Shown here: piece by piece, positions 27,626 to 38,482 of the stretch | Layout: each line of letters starts with the position of its first letter | Position numbering within the stretch: position 1 is the first letter of the stretch | Assembly: GCF_001277345.1 (NCBI RefSeq) | Contig: NZ_LIUT01000001.1 | Location: forward strand, 2,751,699-2,815,698 | DNA length: 64,000 bases | Reading direction: 5' to 3' | Source of the DNA: Paenibacillus solani | GTDB taxonomy: Bacteria > Bacillota > Bacilli > Paenibacillales > Paenibacillaceae | Position numbers and translations under genes: made by a program | The notes under the pieces: generated by a model | Database searches by the model: none | What the model saw: the letters and a program-made list of their open reading frames with translations, nothing else | Told to the model about the DNA's origin: nothing

Positions 27626-28882
27626 TTAACCTTCTAGCAGCAGGGACTCTGGATCTTCCAGAAGCTCTTTCACGGTAACCAGGAAGCGAACAGCTTCAGA
27701 TCCGTCAACGATCCGGTGGTCATAAGACAAAGCGATGTACATCATCGGACGATTCTCCATACGCTCAGCATCAATCGCTACCGGGCGAAGCTGGATCTTG
27801 TGCATGCCGAGAATACCCACCTGCGGAGTATTCAAGATCGGCGTGGACAGCAGGGAGCCGAAGACGCCACCATTCGTAATTGTAAAGGTACCTCCTTGCA
27901 GTTCTGATAATGACAGAGCATTATCACGAGCTTTAGCCGCAAGAGCACCAATTTCCTTCTCAATCTCAGCAAAGCCGAGACGATCAGCATCACGAACGAC
28001 AGGAACGACAAGTCCTTCTTTAGCTGAAACAGCGATACCAATATCATAAAACTTCTTCACGACAATATCGTCGCCATCAATTTCAGCGTTGAGGTGAGGG
28101 AATCTCTTCAATGCCCCTACAACAGCTTTGGTGAAGAATGACATAAATCCGAGGCCTACATCATGCTTCTCCTGGAATGCTTGTTTACGACGCTTGCGCA
28201 CATCCAGAATTGCTGTCATATCCACTTCATTGAATGTTGTCAGCATGGCAGCCGTGTGCTGAGCCTCAACCAAACGATTCGCAATCGTTTGACGACGGCG
28301 GGACATCCGGGTACGCTCTACCGGTTTGCCGTACTCTGCAGCTGGTGCAGGTGCAGAAGCCGCTGGCTTGCTTGCAGCAGGTTGTTTGGCTTCATTGTGA
28401 TTCTTCACATCATCATGGTAAATCCGACCGATCGGGTCGCGACCCTGTACCTGGTCCAGATCAATCCCGCGTTCACGAGCCAGTTTGCGTGCGGATGGCG
28501 ATGCGGTCAGACCGGATCCTTCCTCGTTCTGGGATGGTGCCGGAGCTTGCGGCTTCGGTGCTTCCGCAACCGGTGCTGGGGCAGCCTCCGCCGTAGCGGA
28601 TGCAGGAGCTTCAGCTGCCTTCGGTGCCGGTGCTTTTGCAACACCTTCCTGTGGAGAAATTTGACCGATCACTTCACCGATCGTTACATTATCGCCTTCT
28701 TGACGAAGGATTTTTTCCACAACGCCTTCGGACTCTGCGCTAATTTCCAGATTAACCTTATCCGTTTCTAACTCGAGCAGCACATCACCGATGTTAACGC
28801 TATCCCCTTCTTTAACATGCCATTTGAATATCGTTCCTTCGGTGATGGATTCGCCCATAGCTGGTACAGTAATTTCGCTCAC
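27626..28882 (-). CDS. odhB: 2-oxoglutarate dehydrogenase E2, dihydrolipoyl succinyltransferase
   Basis: Core enzyme of the 2-oxoglutarate dehydrogenase complex, 418 residues. Lipoyl domain 1-80 with the lipoyl-Lys in ETDKVNLE; Ala/Pro-rich linker; peripheral-subunit-binding domain about 125-160 ([20 protein letters not shown]); catalytic domain about 185-418 with SYDHRIVDG carrying the active His/Asp. GTG start at 28882 with GGGAGG 9 nt upstream, 5 nt after the odhA stop, so the two are one operon in the TCA cycle. Confidence 0.96.
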   Translation of the reverse strand: MSEITVPAMGESITEGTIFKWHVKEGDSVNIGDVLLELETDKVNLEISAESEGVVEKILRQEGDNVTIGEVIGQISPQEGVAKAPAPKAAEAPASATAEAAPAPVAEAPKPQAPAPSQNEEGSGLTASPSARKLARERGIDLDQVQGRDPIGRIYHDDVKNHNEAKQPAASKPAASAPAPAAEYGKPVERTRMSRRRQTIANRLVEAQHTAAMLTTFNEVDMTAILDVRKRRKQAFQEKHDVGLGFMSFFTKAVVGALKRFPHLNAEIDGDDIVVKKFYDIGIAVSAKEGLVVPVVRDADRLGFAEIEKEIGALAAKARDNALSLSELQGGTFTITNGGVFGSLLSTPILNTPQVGILGMHKIQLRPVAIDAERMENRPMMYIALSYDHRIVDGSEAVRFLVTVKELLEDPESLLLEG

Positions 28883-28887
28883 AGCCG

Positions 28888-31764
28888 CTACCTCCCCAAT
28901 GAGATCTGTTGATTTATAGTTTTACGATTAAGGGCAAAAGAAATGATGGTCTGTTGCTCATAGGCATGAACATCCTGATAACCGCTAGCAGGGCTTGAGC
29001 GCTCAGGACGTCCGCTGTAACGGACCTCTGTGCCTTTAGGTGCAATTTCACGAATTCTTGGTTCCATATAGCTCCAGCTGCCCATGTTTTGAGGCTCTTC
29101 CTGAACCCAGAGAATCTCTTTGAGGTTCGGGAATTTCTGCATTACACGGGAAATTTCTTCTTTAGGGAAAGGATACAGCTGTTCCACCCGAAGAATATGC
29201 AGCCAGGATTGATCAGGGTCATCCTGTTTAGCCAACGCTTCTTCCAAATCGATGGCAATTTTTCCAGAGCACAGAACAAGACGCTCCACCTTCTTCGGTG
29301 ATTTGCCAAGGCCCGGCTGTTCCAACACTTTCTGGAAGCCTCCCTCACTAAATGCATTCACCGGCGATGCTACCCGCGGATTACGGATCAAACTCTTCGG
29401 AGCCATAATGACCAGTGGACGAGCATCTTCGGTTTCCGTAGAAGCGGCCTGCTTACGCAGCAGGTGGAAGTACTGGGCTGCAGAAGTCAGATTCGCCACG
29501 GTCCAGTTATCTTCTCCGCTGAGCTGGAGGAAGCGTTCCAATCTTGCACTGGAGTGCTCCGGTCCGTTTCCTTCATAGCCGTGAGGAAGCAGCATAACCA
29601 TGCTGGACTTCTGTCTCCACTTCGAACGACCCGCTGAGATGAACTGGTCAATAATAACCTGAGCACAGTTAACAAAGTCGCCGTACTGCGCTTCCCAGAT
29701 AACCAAGGTTTCAGGAGAATACACATTGTAGCCATATTCAAAACCAACAACAGCAGCTTCCGTCAACGGGCTGTTATGGATTGCAAACGAAGCTTTCGCT
29801 TGAGGCAACCGGTGCAGCGGACAGAAGGTATCTCCATTAACCGAATCATGAAGCACAAGGTTACGATGCGCAAAAGTAGCACGCTCGGCATCCTGTCCAG
29901 TAATCCGGATTGGTTTGCCGTCAGCAAGAATCGTAGCGAAAGCCAGGGTTTCTGCATGACCCCAATCGACCTTTTCGCCCTCGTCAAGCGAGTTGCTGCG
30001 ACGCTCCAGAATACGTTTAAGCTTCGGATATACGGTAAAGCCGTCCGGCCACTGCAGAAGCTCGCGATTGATTCCGCGCAGTACCTCAGCAGATACGTTC
30101 GTAGCTGCTTCCGTCTTCGGCTTACTGTCAGCCGGGCTCAGTCCAAGCAGGATCTGATCAACAGGATCCTTCGCTTTTACACTCTCGTAACAATTCTTCA
30201 GAACGTCGACAATATCATTCTTCAAACCATCCACTTGCTCTTGGGTCAAATAACCACCATCTACCAGTTTCTTCATATAAATAGTACTTACGGTAGGGTG
30301 ATTCTTCACCTTTTGATAAATCAGCGGCTGGGTTGTTTCCGGATCATCTGTCTCATTGTGGCCATATTTACGGTAGCCGACAAGGTCAATGAGAATGCTC
30401 TTCTTAAACTTGTTACGATAATCACTGGCAAGGCGGGCAGCAGCGATACATGCTTCCGGATCATCCGCATTGACATGAATGATTGGAATTTCGTACCCTT
30501 TTGCCAAGTCACTTGCATAATGAGTGGATCTGGAATCCTTGCCTTCGGTCGTAAATCCGATGCGGTTATTCACAATAATGTGAATCGATCCACCCGTACG
30601 GAATGCCGGCAATTTATTGAAGTTCAGGGTCTCCGGTACAATCCCTTCACCAGGGAAAGCGGAATCACCATGAATCTGTATGCTCAGAGCTTTGCTCACA
30701 TCCTGCTTCGGATAACCCGCTTTACTGCGATCCTCCTGAGCAGCACGTGCAAATCCCTCCACCACTGGATTAACGTATTCCAGATGACTCGGGTTATTCG
30801 CAAGTGTAATTCGCATCTCGCGCGCTTCATCATTCTTCAAATAACGATCCGCGCCCAGGTGGTACTTCACATCACCCGTCCAGCCATAGTTAATACCCAT
30901 AGAGCCTTCGGATGGCACCAGATGTTTATTCGGGGAATGCATGAACTCCGAGAAAATCTTGCTGTAATCCTTGCCCAAAACATGAGCCAGGACATTCAAA
31001 CGGCCCCGGTGAGCCATGCCCACCAGAATGGAATTAACATCCGCTTCGGCCATTTCCCGCACAATTTGATCAAGCAGCGGTACTAGCGCTTCATTGCCCT
31101 CTACGGAGAAGCGTTTGGCTCCTACGAAGGTACGATGAAGGAATTCCTCGAATTGTTCAGCTTCAAGCAGCTTCTTCAGAAGCCCTCTGCGCTCGGCCAC
31201 ACTCATCTCGGACATATAATGTCCAGATTCGGCTTGCTGGTTAAGCCATTTGCGTTCTTCTTCATCATGCACATGGCTGAATTCATAGGCAATGGTGCCT
31301 GTATATAGTTGTAACAGCCGCTGGATTGCCTCAAAGCCATTCTTGACATCGTCAGGAGCCTCCTCCCAGACGATCTCCGCAGGCAGTGCTGCCAAATCCG
31401 CTTGGCTGAGTTGGTAGCTTTCTGGTTGAAGCAGACTTGTGTCAGCTTCATTTCCAATCCCAATCGGATCGATGTCGGCGGCCAGATGACCGTATGTTCG
31501 GATGTTCCACACCAGTTTGCCGGCAGCTACCCCTTTTTTCAATAATTGCGGGTCATAGCTAAAACCTTGTCCCTGCGAATCCGCTTTCTTTTCATTGTTT
31601 TCCAAAGATGGAGGCGGTCCCCAGCTGGCGAACAGCTCACGGTATCCCGGTTCCACGGATTGTGGGTCTTGCAAAAACTTCTCATACTGATCTTGAATGT
31701 AGCCCAAGTTTGGACCATAGTACTTCTGCCAGGGTCCCTCTGTCATTCTGTCAAGGGTCTTCAT
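28888..31764 (-). CDS. odhA: 2-oxoglutarate dehydrogenase E1 component
   Basis: Thiamine-diphosphate decarboxylating subunit, 958 residues, close to the usual Firmicute length. N-terminal helix around [14 protein letters not shown]; active-site region [15 protein letters not shown]; ThDP/Mg region [13 protein letters not shown]...NNRIGFTT; C-terminal pyrimidine-binding part with [14 protein letters not shown] and [18 protein letters not shown] at 31764 has GGAGGG. It feeds succinyl groups to OdhB encoded next. Confidence 0.96.
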   Translation of the reverse strand: MKTLDRMTEGPWQKYYGPNLGYIQDQYEKFLQDPQSVEPGYRELFASWGPPPSLENNEKKADSQGQGFSYDPQLLKKGVAAGKLVWNIRTYGHLAADIDPIGIGNEADTSLLQPESYQLSQADLAALPAEIVWEEAPDDVKNGFEAIQRLLQLYTGTIAYEFSHVHDEEERKWLNQQAESGHYMSEMSVAERRGLLKKLLEAEQFEEFLHRTFVGAKRFSVEGNEALVPLLDQIVREMAEADVNSILVGMAHRGRLNVLAHVLGKDYSKIFSEFMHSPNKHLVPSEGSMGINYGWTGDVKYHLGADRYLKNDEAREMRITLANNPSHLEYVNPVVEGFARAAQEDRSKAGYPKQDVSKALSIQIHGDSAFPGEGIVPETLNFNKLPAFRTGGSIHIIVNNRIGFTTEGKDSRSTHYASDLAKGYEIPIIHVNADDPEACIAAARLASDYRNKFKKSILIDLVGYRKYGHNETDDPETTQPLIYQKVKNHPTVSTIYMKKLVDGGYLTQEQVDGLKNDIVDVLKNCYESVKAKDPVDQILLGLSPADSKPKTEAATNVSAEVLRGINRELLQWPDGFTVYPKLKRILERRSNSLDEGEKVDWGHAETLAFATILADGKPIRITGQDAERATFAHRNLVLHDSVNGDTFCPLHRLPQAKASFAIHNSPLTEAAVVGFEYGYNVYSPETLVIWEAQYGDFVNCAQVIIDQFISAGRSKWRQKSSMVMLLPHGYEGNGPEHSSARLERFLQLSGEDNWTVANLTSAAQYFHLLRKQAASTETEDARPLVIMAPKSLIRNPRVASPVNAFSEGGFQKVLEQPGLGKSPKKVERLVLCSGKIAIDLEEALAKQDDPDQSWLHILRVEQLYPFPKEEISRVMQKFPNLKEILWVQEEPQNMGSWSYMEPRIREIAPKGTEVRYSGRPERSSPASGYQDVHAYEQQTIISFALNRKTINQQISLGR

Positions 31765-31849
31765 CGCTGACTCCCTCCGTCAGATTATTTTGATAGTTCA
31801 AGGACGGAATTTCTCATTTTACATGAATTAAATGTTTTCTTACAATTAC

Positions 31850-31878
31850 ATTATAATACACTTGGCCTTAATACCGAA
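31850..31878 (-). promoter_or_regulatory. possible odhAB promoter
   Basis: TATAAT with a weak TTCGGT 17 nt upstream, about 85 nt before the odhA start. Confidence 0.4.
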
Positions 31879-31985
31879 AATACCCTTTATATATAATATT
31901 GATCTCAGAAACAGATGAATTTGCGTCAATTTTTTGACGATTTGCTCGATTATCAACCAGTAAACTGTATAAATTCCATTTAAAG

Positions 31986-32888
31986 TTATTTGTTTCCTAT
32001 TATATCCTCACTCAGCAAGTCCATCTGCCTCAATGGCTCCGGCCCGCTATCCATTCCCATGAGCTGAAGAAGCTGTTTCGCATTGTCGGAAGCGTCACCA
32101 CCCGAGTTGTTGTTGAAAATAATCCAGCACTGCTTCGAGTGTTCCAGCAACTGCTCGATCCGTTCCTTCCATTGTTCCAATTCCTCCGTACTGTAACGGT
32201 ACAAATATCGCACCTCTCGCCAATTGGGCTGACCGCTGGAATGCCACCCTTCGGTATTTCGCCCATGCATACGGATCATTACGGCATCGGTGCCCGAAGT
32301 TTCAAGAACGGCAGGCACGGAGCCAATCCCTGCTTGGGGTTCGTCAGCTATGCTGTGAATCCAGCCCTCATTACGCATAAGTTCCATAGTTTTCTCCCGG
32401 AATTCAGGAGCATACCAGCTCTGATGGCGAAATTCCAGGGCGATTGGCACATCCTTCATCCACTCTCGTGTGCGCTTGAGGATGTCCACATGCTTACGCT
32501 CGCATCCAAACCATGGCGGATATTGAAATAACACTGTTCTTAATTTGCCGGCACTCTGCAGTTCCTCAATAGATTCAAGCATGTGATCAAACATCGCCTT
32601 GATGCTTGGATATCGATCCTTGTCCTTCCCTCGCGCATGACCAGTCATACCCTGATAAGCTTTTACGATAAAACCGAAATGCTCCGGCACAACGGAGGCC
32701 CACTTCTTCATCTGTCCGGGCGAAGGTATTGCATAGAATGAGTTATCCATCTCCACAATCGGAAAGTGCCTGCTGTACATTGCCAGCTTATCGGACGCTT
32801 TGGTGCCCTCATCATACAATTTGTCGTGATCTCCCCACCCCGATACACCTACTTGAATATGCTGTTCGAGCTGTTCCTTCTTTGACAT
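31986..32888 (-). CDS. DUF72 domain protein (YunF/YecE family)
   Basis: TIM-barrel-like protein of 300 residues of the DUF72 family: VGVSGWGDHDKLY, HFPIVEMDNSFYAIP, FVIKAYQGMTGH, LFQYPPWF, ALEFRHQSWY, MIRMHGRN and FNNNSGGDASDNAKQL. Function unknown, though widely conserved. ATG at 32888 has AGAGG upstream; a longer frame starting at 32918 lacks a site. Confidence 0.88.
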   Translation of the reverse strand: MSKKEQLEQHIQVGVSGWGDHDKLYDEGTKASDKLAMYSRHFPIVEMDNSFYAIPSPGQMKKWASVVPEHFGFIVKAYQGMTGHARGKDKDRYPSIKAMFDHMLESIEELQSAGKLRTVLFQYPPWFGCERKHVDILKRTREWMKDVPIALEFRHQSWYAPEFREKTMELMRNEGWIHSIADEPQAGIGSVPAVLETSGTDAVMIRMHGRNTEGWHSSGQPNWREVRYLYRYSTEELEQWKERIEQLLEHSKQCWIIFNNNSGGDASDNAKQLLQLMGMDSGPEPLRQMDLLSEDIIGNK

Positions 32889-32998
32889 AACAATCCTCTC
32901 ATCGACAAGATTTTTCATCCTTGAAACTTCTATTCATTAACCTCATTCGGTCATTTTTAAAAGCAAGCATCATGTGGGTTATTCTACCAGGATAGCTA

Positions 32999-33514
32999 TT
33001 ACTTCTGATCGAAAAAGACATGCTTCGCTTCCAAGCTGCCGTCCTGGATGTAGATTCTTCCATAAGAATACTCCGGCTGTCGTCTTTTGTCCGTAGCAGA
33101 GCCGGGATTAAACAGCAGCACCCCTTCTACCCATTCTATAAAAGGTATATGGGAGTGGCCGAATAAGATACAATCGACTTCCGTATCGGTAAATGCTTTC
33201 CTTGCGCGTATTGGCGTCGTTCGGCCCTGGCCAACGTGTCCATGCACGATACCGATTCGCTTTCCCTCGATATCCAGCAGCTTTTTGTAACCGAGCCGTT
33301 CCACGATTCGATCGTCATCCACATTCCCTGCCACCCCGTCCACTGGAGCATATTGGCTAAGCTGCTCATACAGCTCCCAATTGGACCAGTCACCCGCATG
33401 AAGAACCAGCTCTGACTGCTTTAAATCGGCGAGCAGTGCTGCAGGAAGCGCCTTCGCTTTTCTTGGCATATGCGTATCTGACAACACGGTAATGCGATAA
33501 GGATGATCTATCAT
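32999..33514 (-). CDS. metallophosphoesterase, YfcE/MJ0936 type
   Basis: Cytoplasmic phosphodiesterase of 171 residues. All metal motifs are present: DTHMPR (D-x-H), HAGDWS, GNVDDD, GHVGQG and FGHSHIP. Homologues hydrolyse phosphodiesters of small molecules in vitro; the physiological substrate is unknown. ATG at 33514 lies behind a G-rich site. Confidence 0.88.
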   Translation of the reverse strand: MIDHPYRITVLSDTHMPRKAKALPAALLADLKQSELVLHAGDWSNWELYEQLSQYAPVDGVAGNVDDDRIVERLGYKKLLDIEGKRIGIVHGHVGQGRTTPIRARKAFTDTEVDCILFGHSHIPFIEWVEGVLLFNPGSATDKRRQPEYSYGRIYIQDGSLEAKHVFFDQK

Positions 33515-33588
33515 GTTTCGCCCCCTTTTTTATAGACATATCAGCCTTACAGACAAATCCTCTCTATCGTATCAAAGATATGAACACA

Positions 33589-33624
33589 ATCAAAGCCGCG
33601 GGAGTGGGCTCGCGCGGCTTTGAT
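33589..33624 (+). terminator. intrinsic-terminator-like hairpin in a divergent intergenic region
   Basis: ATCAAAGCCGCG / CGCGGCTTTGAT followed by a T-rich stretch on the plus strand. It lies upstream of both neighbouring genes, so it is not an ordinary operon end. See finding. Confidence 0.6.
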
Positions 33625-33734
33625 AACTAATTCTTATTTTTTCCTGGTTTTAGTTTGCCATGCTGCTGAATACAATGTACAAGCATTGAAGTACAAGCAT
33701 CCTTATTCATGTCAGTGTAACGAGAGGTGGAATA

Positions 33735-34370
33735 ATGAGTATTTTTATAAGCTACATGATCTTGGGCCTTTCTTTGTCTGCCCCCGTAGGTCCAGTCAAT
33801 GCGGCGCAGCTGGATAAAGGGATAAAAAAAGGGTTCTGGCATGCCTGGTTATTCGGCATCGGTGCAGTTTTGGCCGATATCTTGTATATGGTCCTCGTCT
33901 ATCTGGGGGTCGTTCACTTCCTGAACACACCGTTTATGCAGACTTTTCTATGGTTGTTTGGCGCCTTTGTACTTATCTATTCGGGACTGGAAAGCATTCT
34001 TAATGCCAACAAAGTAACCATCAGTCAAGCAAGTAATGAAGATACGCTATGGAAGAGCATGCTCTCCGGTTTTTTGATGTCCGTGTCCAATCCCATGACC
34101 ATTCTGTTCTGGCTCGGTATTTACGGTTCGATCCTCGTAAAAACAGCTGCTGACAACGGTTCGGGACAATTGTTTCTCTACAGTGTGGCTGTCATTACGG
34201 GTGTCGTAGTCTGGGATTTGTTCATGGCTGCGCTTGGCAGCATATTTCGCCGCTATTTAAGCAATAAAGCTCTTTCCCTTATCTCCATACTATCCGGATT
34301 TTCCTTGATCGTCTTTGGCGTTTATTTCGGAATTCGGGCTATAACCCTATTGTATCCTCTCTTGTACTAG
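33735..34370 (+). CDS. LysE family amino acid exporter
   Basis: Membrane protein of 211 residues and six helices with the LysE/RhtB opening LGLSLSAPVGPVNAAQLDKGIKKGF. FLMSVSNPMTILFWLGIYG is in the fourth helix. It exports amino acids or related metabolites; substrate unknown. ATG has GAGGTGG upstream. Its stop overlaps the stop of the convergent APC permease gene by 3 nt (CTAG). Confidence 0.88.
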   Translation: MSIFISYMILGLSLSAPVGPVNAAQLDKGIKKGFWHAWLFGIGAVLADILYMVLVYLGVVHFLNTPFMQTFLWLFGAFVLIYSGLESILNANKVTISQASNEDTLWKSMLSGFLMSVSNPMTILFWLGIYGSILVKTAADNGSGQLFLYSVAVITGVVVWDLFMAALGSIFRRYLSNKALSLISILSGFSLIVFGVYFGIRAITLLYPLLY

Positions 34371-35743
34371 CGTGCAGGCTTGGGACGAAGCTTAGGCTTG
34401 TCCAGTTTGGCCGCTTCGCCTTGCTCGGATTTCTTCCATACGGAGCGCATGCACAGTACAACAATACTGATTAACACAATAAAACCAAGACTGATCCATA
34501 GCCCTGGACGACTTGTAGCATGAAGTGCGGTGCCGCTGACGGCTGCAGCGATCAATAGCATTCCGATATATCTTTTGATCTTGCCCCATGTGGTAAGCTC
34601 CATTAACCGACCTGCCGTTACCAGGATAAAGAACCAGTTATACAGCAGCATCAATCCTGCAGCCGTCGTTAAATACTCATATATCTTGCCTGGCATAAGC
34701 AAAGATAGCACAATGGACAGGATCAATCCGGCGGCTGTCAGGGAAAGTGCATATAAGGGAGTCTTCCGTTTAAACATTTTTCGGGAAAATAGGCGGGGTG
34801 CATCCCGATCTTCCGATAATGTAACCAGCATCGTAGTCACGGCATACAGCGAGGCGACCATGGTGGAGAAACCGCCAATAATCAATACAGCATTGAATAT
34901 ATGGGGAATAAACGGCAGCTTATAGGAGCTAAGCGCCACCACAAAGGGACTCTTGGACTTGGAGAATTGGTTCCACGCTACCATCATCACTGCCATACCA
35001 ATCGAGAGGACGTATACGAAAGATAACAGCAGTATCATCACCTTCCCCGACTTAGGCGCTTCTCTAGGGTTCTTCAGCCGCACGGCCATGACTCCCATGA
35101 CCTCAATACCGCCGAACGCATAAAAGGCAAAAATCAAAGAAGACCAAGCGCCCATTGCACCCGCTGGAAAAAAAGCGTTCATGCTGCTGGGCACATGCGG
35201 TTTTGTACCGCCTTTAAGCAACCCCATCCATGCAGCGGCTGCAATAACGAGAAACATGAAAATCGCCGCGACCTTGATAACAGCCAGCACATTCTCCAGC
35301 CGATCAAATCCCTTGTTCCCAATCCATATCACAAACAGCCCCAGGACGGCATATCCGGACGCAAAGATCCACATCGGAATACCCGGAAACCAAAAACGGG
35401 AAAAAATCGCGAGTGCCGTCATCTGACTTCCCATAATCAGCACTTCGGAACACCAGTACATCCACCCTGTGGAGAAGCCGGCCCAGCGGCCATAGGCTTG
35501 CTTGGCGTAGGTTCGGAAGGAGCCCTTCTGCGGATCTTCCGCCGTCATTCTTGCCAGCACATCAAACACGAAGTAAGTGGCTGTTGCTGCCAATATAATA
35601 GAAAGAAGAAAAGCCGGTCCTCCCATTCGAATACCGAGCGCCGATCCGAGAAAATAACCCGTACCTATCGTGGACGCCACTCCCAGCAGTGATAACTGCC
35701 ACCATCGTAAATCCCCTGCTTTTGTTCTCGCCCCTTTACTCAT
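34367..35743 (-). CDS. APC family amino acid permease
   Basis: Permease of 458 residues with twelve membrane helices. The N-terminal WWQLSLLGVASTIGTGYFLGSALGI and FAFYAFGGIEVMG in helix 6 are typical of the amino acid-polyamine-cation family (YbxG-like). It takes up an amino acid. ATG at 35743 has GGAGG 8 nt upstream. The longer frame to 35809 is not supported. Confidence 0.88.
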   Translation of the reverse strand: MSKGARTKAGDLRWWQLSLLGVASTIGTGYFLGSALGIRMGGPAFLLSIILAATATYFVFDVLARMTAEDPQKGSFRTYAKQAYGRWAGFSTGWMYWCSEVLIMGSQMTALAIFSRFWFPGIPMWIFASGYAVLGLFVIWIGNKGFDRLENVLAVIKVAAIFMFLVIAAAAWMGLLKGGTKPHVPSSMNAFFPAGAMGAWSSLIFAFYAFGGIEVMGVMAVRLKNPREAPKSGKVMILLLSFVYVLSIGMAVMMVAWNQFSKSKSPFVVALSSYKLPFIPHIFNAVLIIGGFSTMVASLYAVTTMLVTLSEDRDAPRLFSRKMFKRKTPLYALSLTAAGLILSIVLSLLMPGKIYEYLTTAAGLMLLYNWFFILVTAGRLMELTTWGKIKRYIGMLLIAAAVSGTALHATSRPGLWISLGFIVLISIVVLCMRSVWKKSEQGEAAKLDKPKLRPKPAR

Positions 35744-35966
35744 GATCCGATCCTCCACATCTATGATTGTGCCTTTACAGCCTCTAACTATTATGTAGAG
35801 ATCCTTCATGCTTTATGTACACAGAACGACAATGATCCATCTTTTTCCATTCATCTCCACTCCAAAATGTGAAATAAAGCGCATAAGAGACCTGTACTTG
35901 TGTTTTCTCGCATATTTTGGCTGACCCTCGAGAACGATAAACAAAAGAGAGCAGGAGGGGCACAGG

Positions 35967-37074
35967 ATGGCAGGATCACGAAATATTCCTATGAATCAGT
36001 TATTTATGATTATGATGCTGACGGCCGGTTTGACCAACCATGTCATGATCATTCCTGTTCTCGTGGAAAAGTCTGGGCGGGATTCATGGATTACGATTAT
36101 TTTGTCTGCTTTTTTATTCCTGCCCATGATTGTACTCACATATGGAATTATTCATAAGATGGGTAATCGCACGATTACACAGGCACTGGAGGAAAGCAGC
36201 GGCAAATGGGCACGGCTATTGATCGTTAGCATGTTTGGCCTTTATTTCTTCATGTTTGCCTTCTATACCTTGAAGGAAGTCATTGATTGGACCAAGTCCA
36301 CCTATATGATCCAGACTCCTATCATCGCCACCACCTTTCTGCTTATCATCTTATGTTATATCACAGTGAACCACGGCATGAAGACGATCGGCATATCTGC
36401 CGGTATCCTGCTCCCTATAGTCGTTTTACTTGGTATTTTCGTATCCCTTGCGAATCAAAGAAAACAAAAATTACAGTTATTTGCTGCCTGTTCTTGAGGA
36501 TGGGTTCCTTCCTGTTCTGAGCGGGCTTCCCGTTATGTTTGGAGGGCTGTCCCAATGCGTTTTCTTACTGTTTCTTCGCCCCCACCTGCAGAAAAAACCT
36601 CGTTTTGGCGTGATCCTACTCATGCATGCTGCCTTTATATTTCTGACTTTTGGGCCTACGATTGGCGGCTTAACCGAATTTGGATCTGATGAAATGCAGC
36701 TGCAGCGATATCCAGCTTATGAACAATGGCGGCTTGTGAAGATGGGCAAATTCGTGGAGCATGTCGATTTTTTATCTATTTTTCAGTGGCTTAGCGGAGC
36801 CTATATTTCGATCTCTGTCTCCATCTATCTACTCATAGAGAACCTGTTTCCCACAACGAAGCAAAAGGCCGGCGTATTGACGGTATCTACATTACTTGTC
36901 ATATTGTGTGTTTCTCCCATCAGCAATCTCAAAATGTATTATGCGATAGCAGATTACTTTCTTCCCTTATCCGCTGTTTATATTACAATGTTAAGCCTAT
37001 TGATGTTCCTCCTGATCCGCAAAACACCCAAAGAGGACCATTCCAGCACTAGGAAAGGAGAATCGGAACTATGA
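35967..37074 (+). pseudogene. gerAB: spore germination protein GerAB-type permease, frameshifted
   Basis: GerB-family inner-membrane subunit of a germinant receptor (APC-like, about ten helices), normally about 365 residues. Here it is split. The first frame (35967-36497) carries the first five to six helices and the second (about 36466-37074) carries the rest. The junction lies in an A-rich stretch near 36450-36470, where one extra base shifts the frame. Both halves otherwise keep full family sequence (LPVLEDGFLPVLSGLP, FLPLSAVY). The ATG has AGGAGGGG. It overlaps the gerAA-type gene (ATGA). Confidence 0.82.
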
Positions 37075-38482
37075 ACATGACAGAGCAGCAGCTTCAAGAG
37101 CGTTATGGCGATTCTGATGACATCCGCATCTCGACCTACCCGGGAAAAGATAGTACAGGCATGCCCTGGGCTATACTCATATACAGCCCGAAGATGTCCG
37201 ATTCCGATCTGATGTCAGAAGTCTTTGTGCCTGCACTTCTTAAGGAGTGGCAGCTCGCAAACATGCAAGAGCATCCATCCGTCCGACCAGACTTGTTTAC
37301 GAGCTCACACTGGAAGCATCGGATGCCAACGTAGAGTCAGTTGATGAGATTGTGTATGGTGGCTATGTCGCTCTTTATTTCCCGCAGTTCGATTTATTAT
37401 ATTCCTATAATACCTGTAAAAACACCGGCCGATCACCCGAAGAAAGCGCCTCCGAAATATCGATCAAGGGACCTCGGGATGGCTTTGTTGAGGATCTAGA
37501 TGTGAATGTGGGACTCATACGCACACGCCTCAAATCCCCAAACCTGGTCTTTTCTTCATTCAAGCTTGGCGACAAGAGCAAAACCTCAGTTGGCATAATG
37601 TACCTAAAAGACAAAGTGATTACAGAAGCCGTAGAAACCGTTATCGGTAAATTGAATGAGTATACCGGGGACCCACCTGTAGGCATCGGAGAACTGGTCG
37701 AGATCCTATCTCCTTACCGATTTACCATCCTTCCGATGTTTGATTACACAGGCAGAACCGATCTTGCTTATGATTCATTGACTCGCGGCCGATTAATCAT
37801 CCTGATGCAGGGATGCCCCGTTGTGTTGATTGCACCCGCCAGTTTTATGCAGCTGCTGTTTGCCGCCGAAGATCCCCAGATGCCTTTTTATTTCGTATTT
37901 CCATGGAGGATACTCAGACTGATCGGTTTCCTGATATCCATCCTGCTTCCGGGGTTTTATATTACGCTTGTATCATTTCATCAAGATCAGATTCCATTCC
38001 CGCTGCTGGCGACTGTTGCCAATACCCGTTTAGGAATGCCTATACCTACCGGTATTGAGATGCTGGTCATCCTGTTTTTGCTCACTCTGCTGCGGGAAGC
38101 CGGAATGCAGATGCCTTCTCCCATTGCTTCCACGATTACGGTTGTATCCGGGATCATTATTGGTGATGCTGCGATTCGAGGTGGTTTTTTCTCACCGACG
38201 ATGACGGTCATCGGCGCACTTTCCTTTGTTGCCGGTTCCACTCATTCTAATCAGGATTTTGTGGTCACCCAAACGATACTGCGGTTTTTTGTTCTCGCTT
38301 TATCCTCGATATTCGGTCTGTTCGGCTTTTTCATTGCCATCTTCATGATGGTTCAATATGCCGCTAACCATAAGCCCTATGGCCAGCCTTTTCTTGCTCC
38401 ATTTTCTCCGTTTTCCTTATCCAGAATTATTCGCAATCTCATGCGATATCCTGGAAAAAGGAAAAAAGGCGGCGCATTATGA
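37071..38482 (+). pseudogene. gerAA: spore germination protein GerAA-type, frameshifted
   Basis: GerA-family germinant-receptor subunit, normally about 480-500 residues. The first 60 or so codons (from 37071, MTEQQLQERYGDSDDI, up to KEWQLANMQ) are in one frame. The remainder, from YELTLEASDANVESVDEI, is in another. The shift is between about 37255 and 37300. The rest is complete: the soluble domain, four to five C-terminal helices, and PTGIEMLVILFLLTLLREAG. The last bases overlap gerAC (ATGA). Either a real second lesion in the operon or an assembly indel. Confidence 0.85.

Noticed and set aside
28163..28771. 202-codon plus-strand frame over odhB
   Set aside because: Antisense to the Ala/Pro-rich linker of OdhB; Cys/Arg-rich nonsense composition.
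29776..31086. 436-codon open frame on the plus strand
   Set aside because: Fully antisense to odhA, whose codon pattern leaves the opposite frame open. No ribosome site and a composition unlike a real protein.
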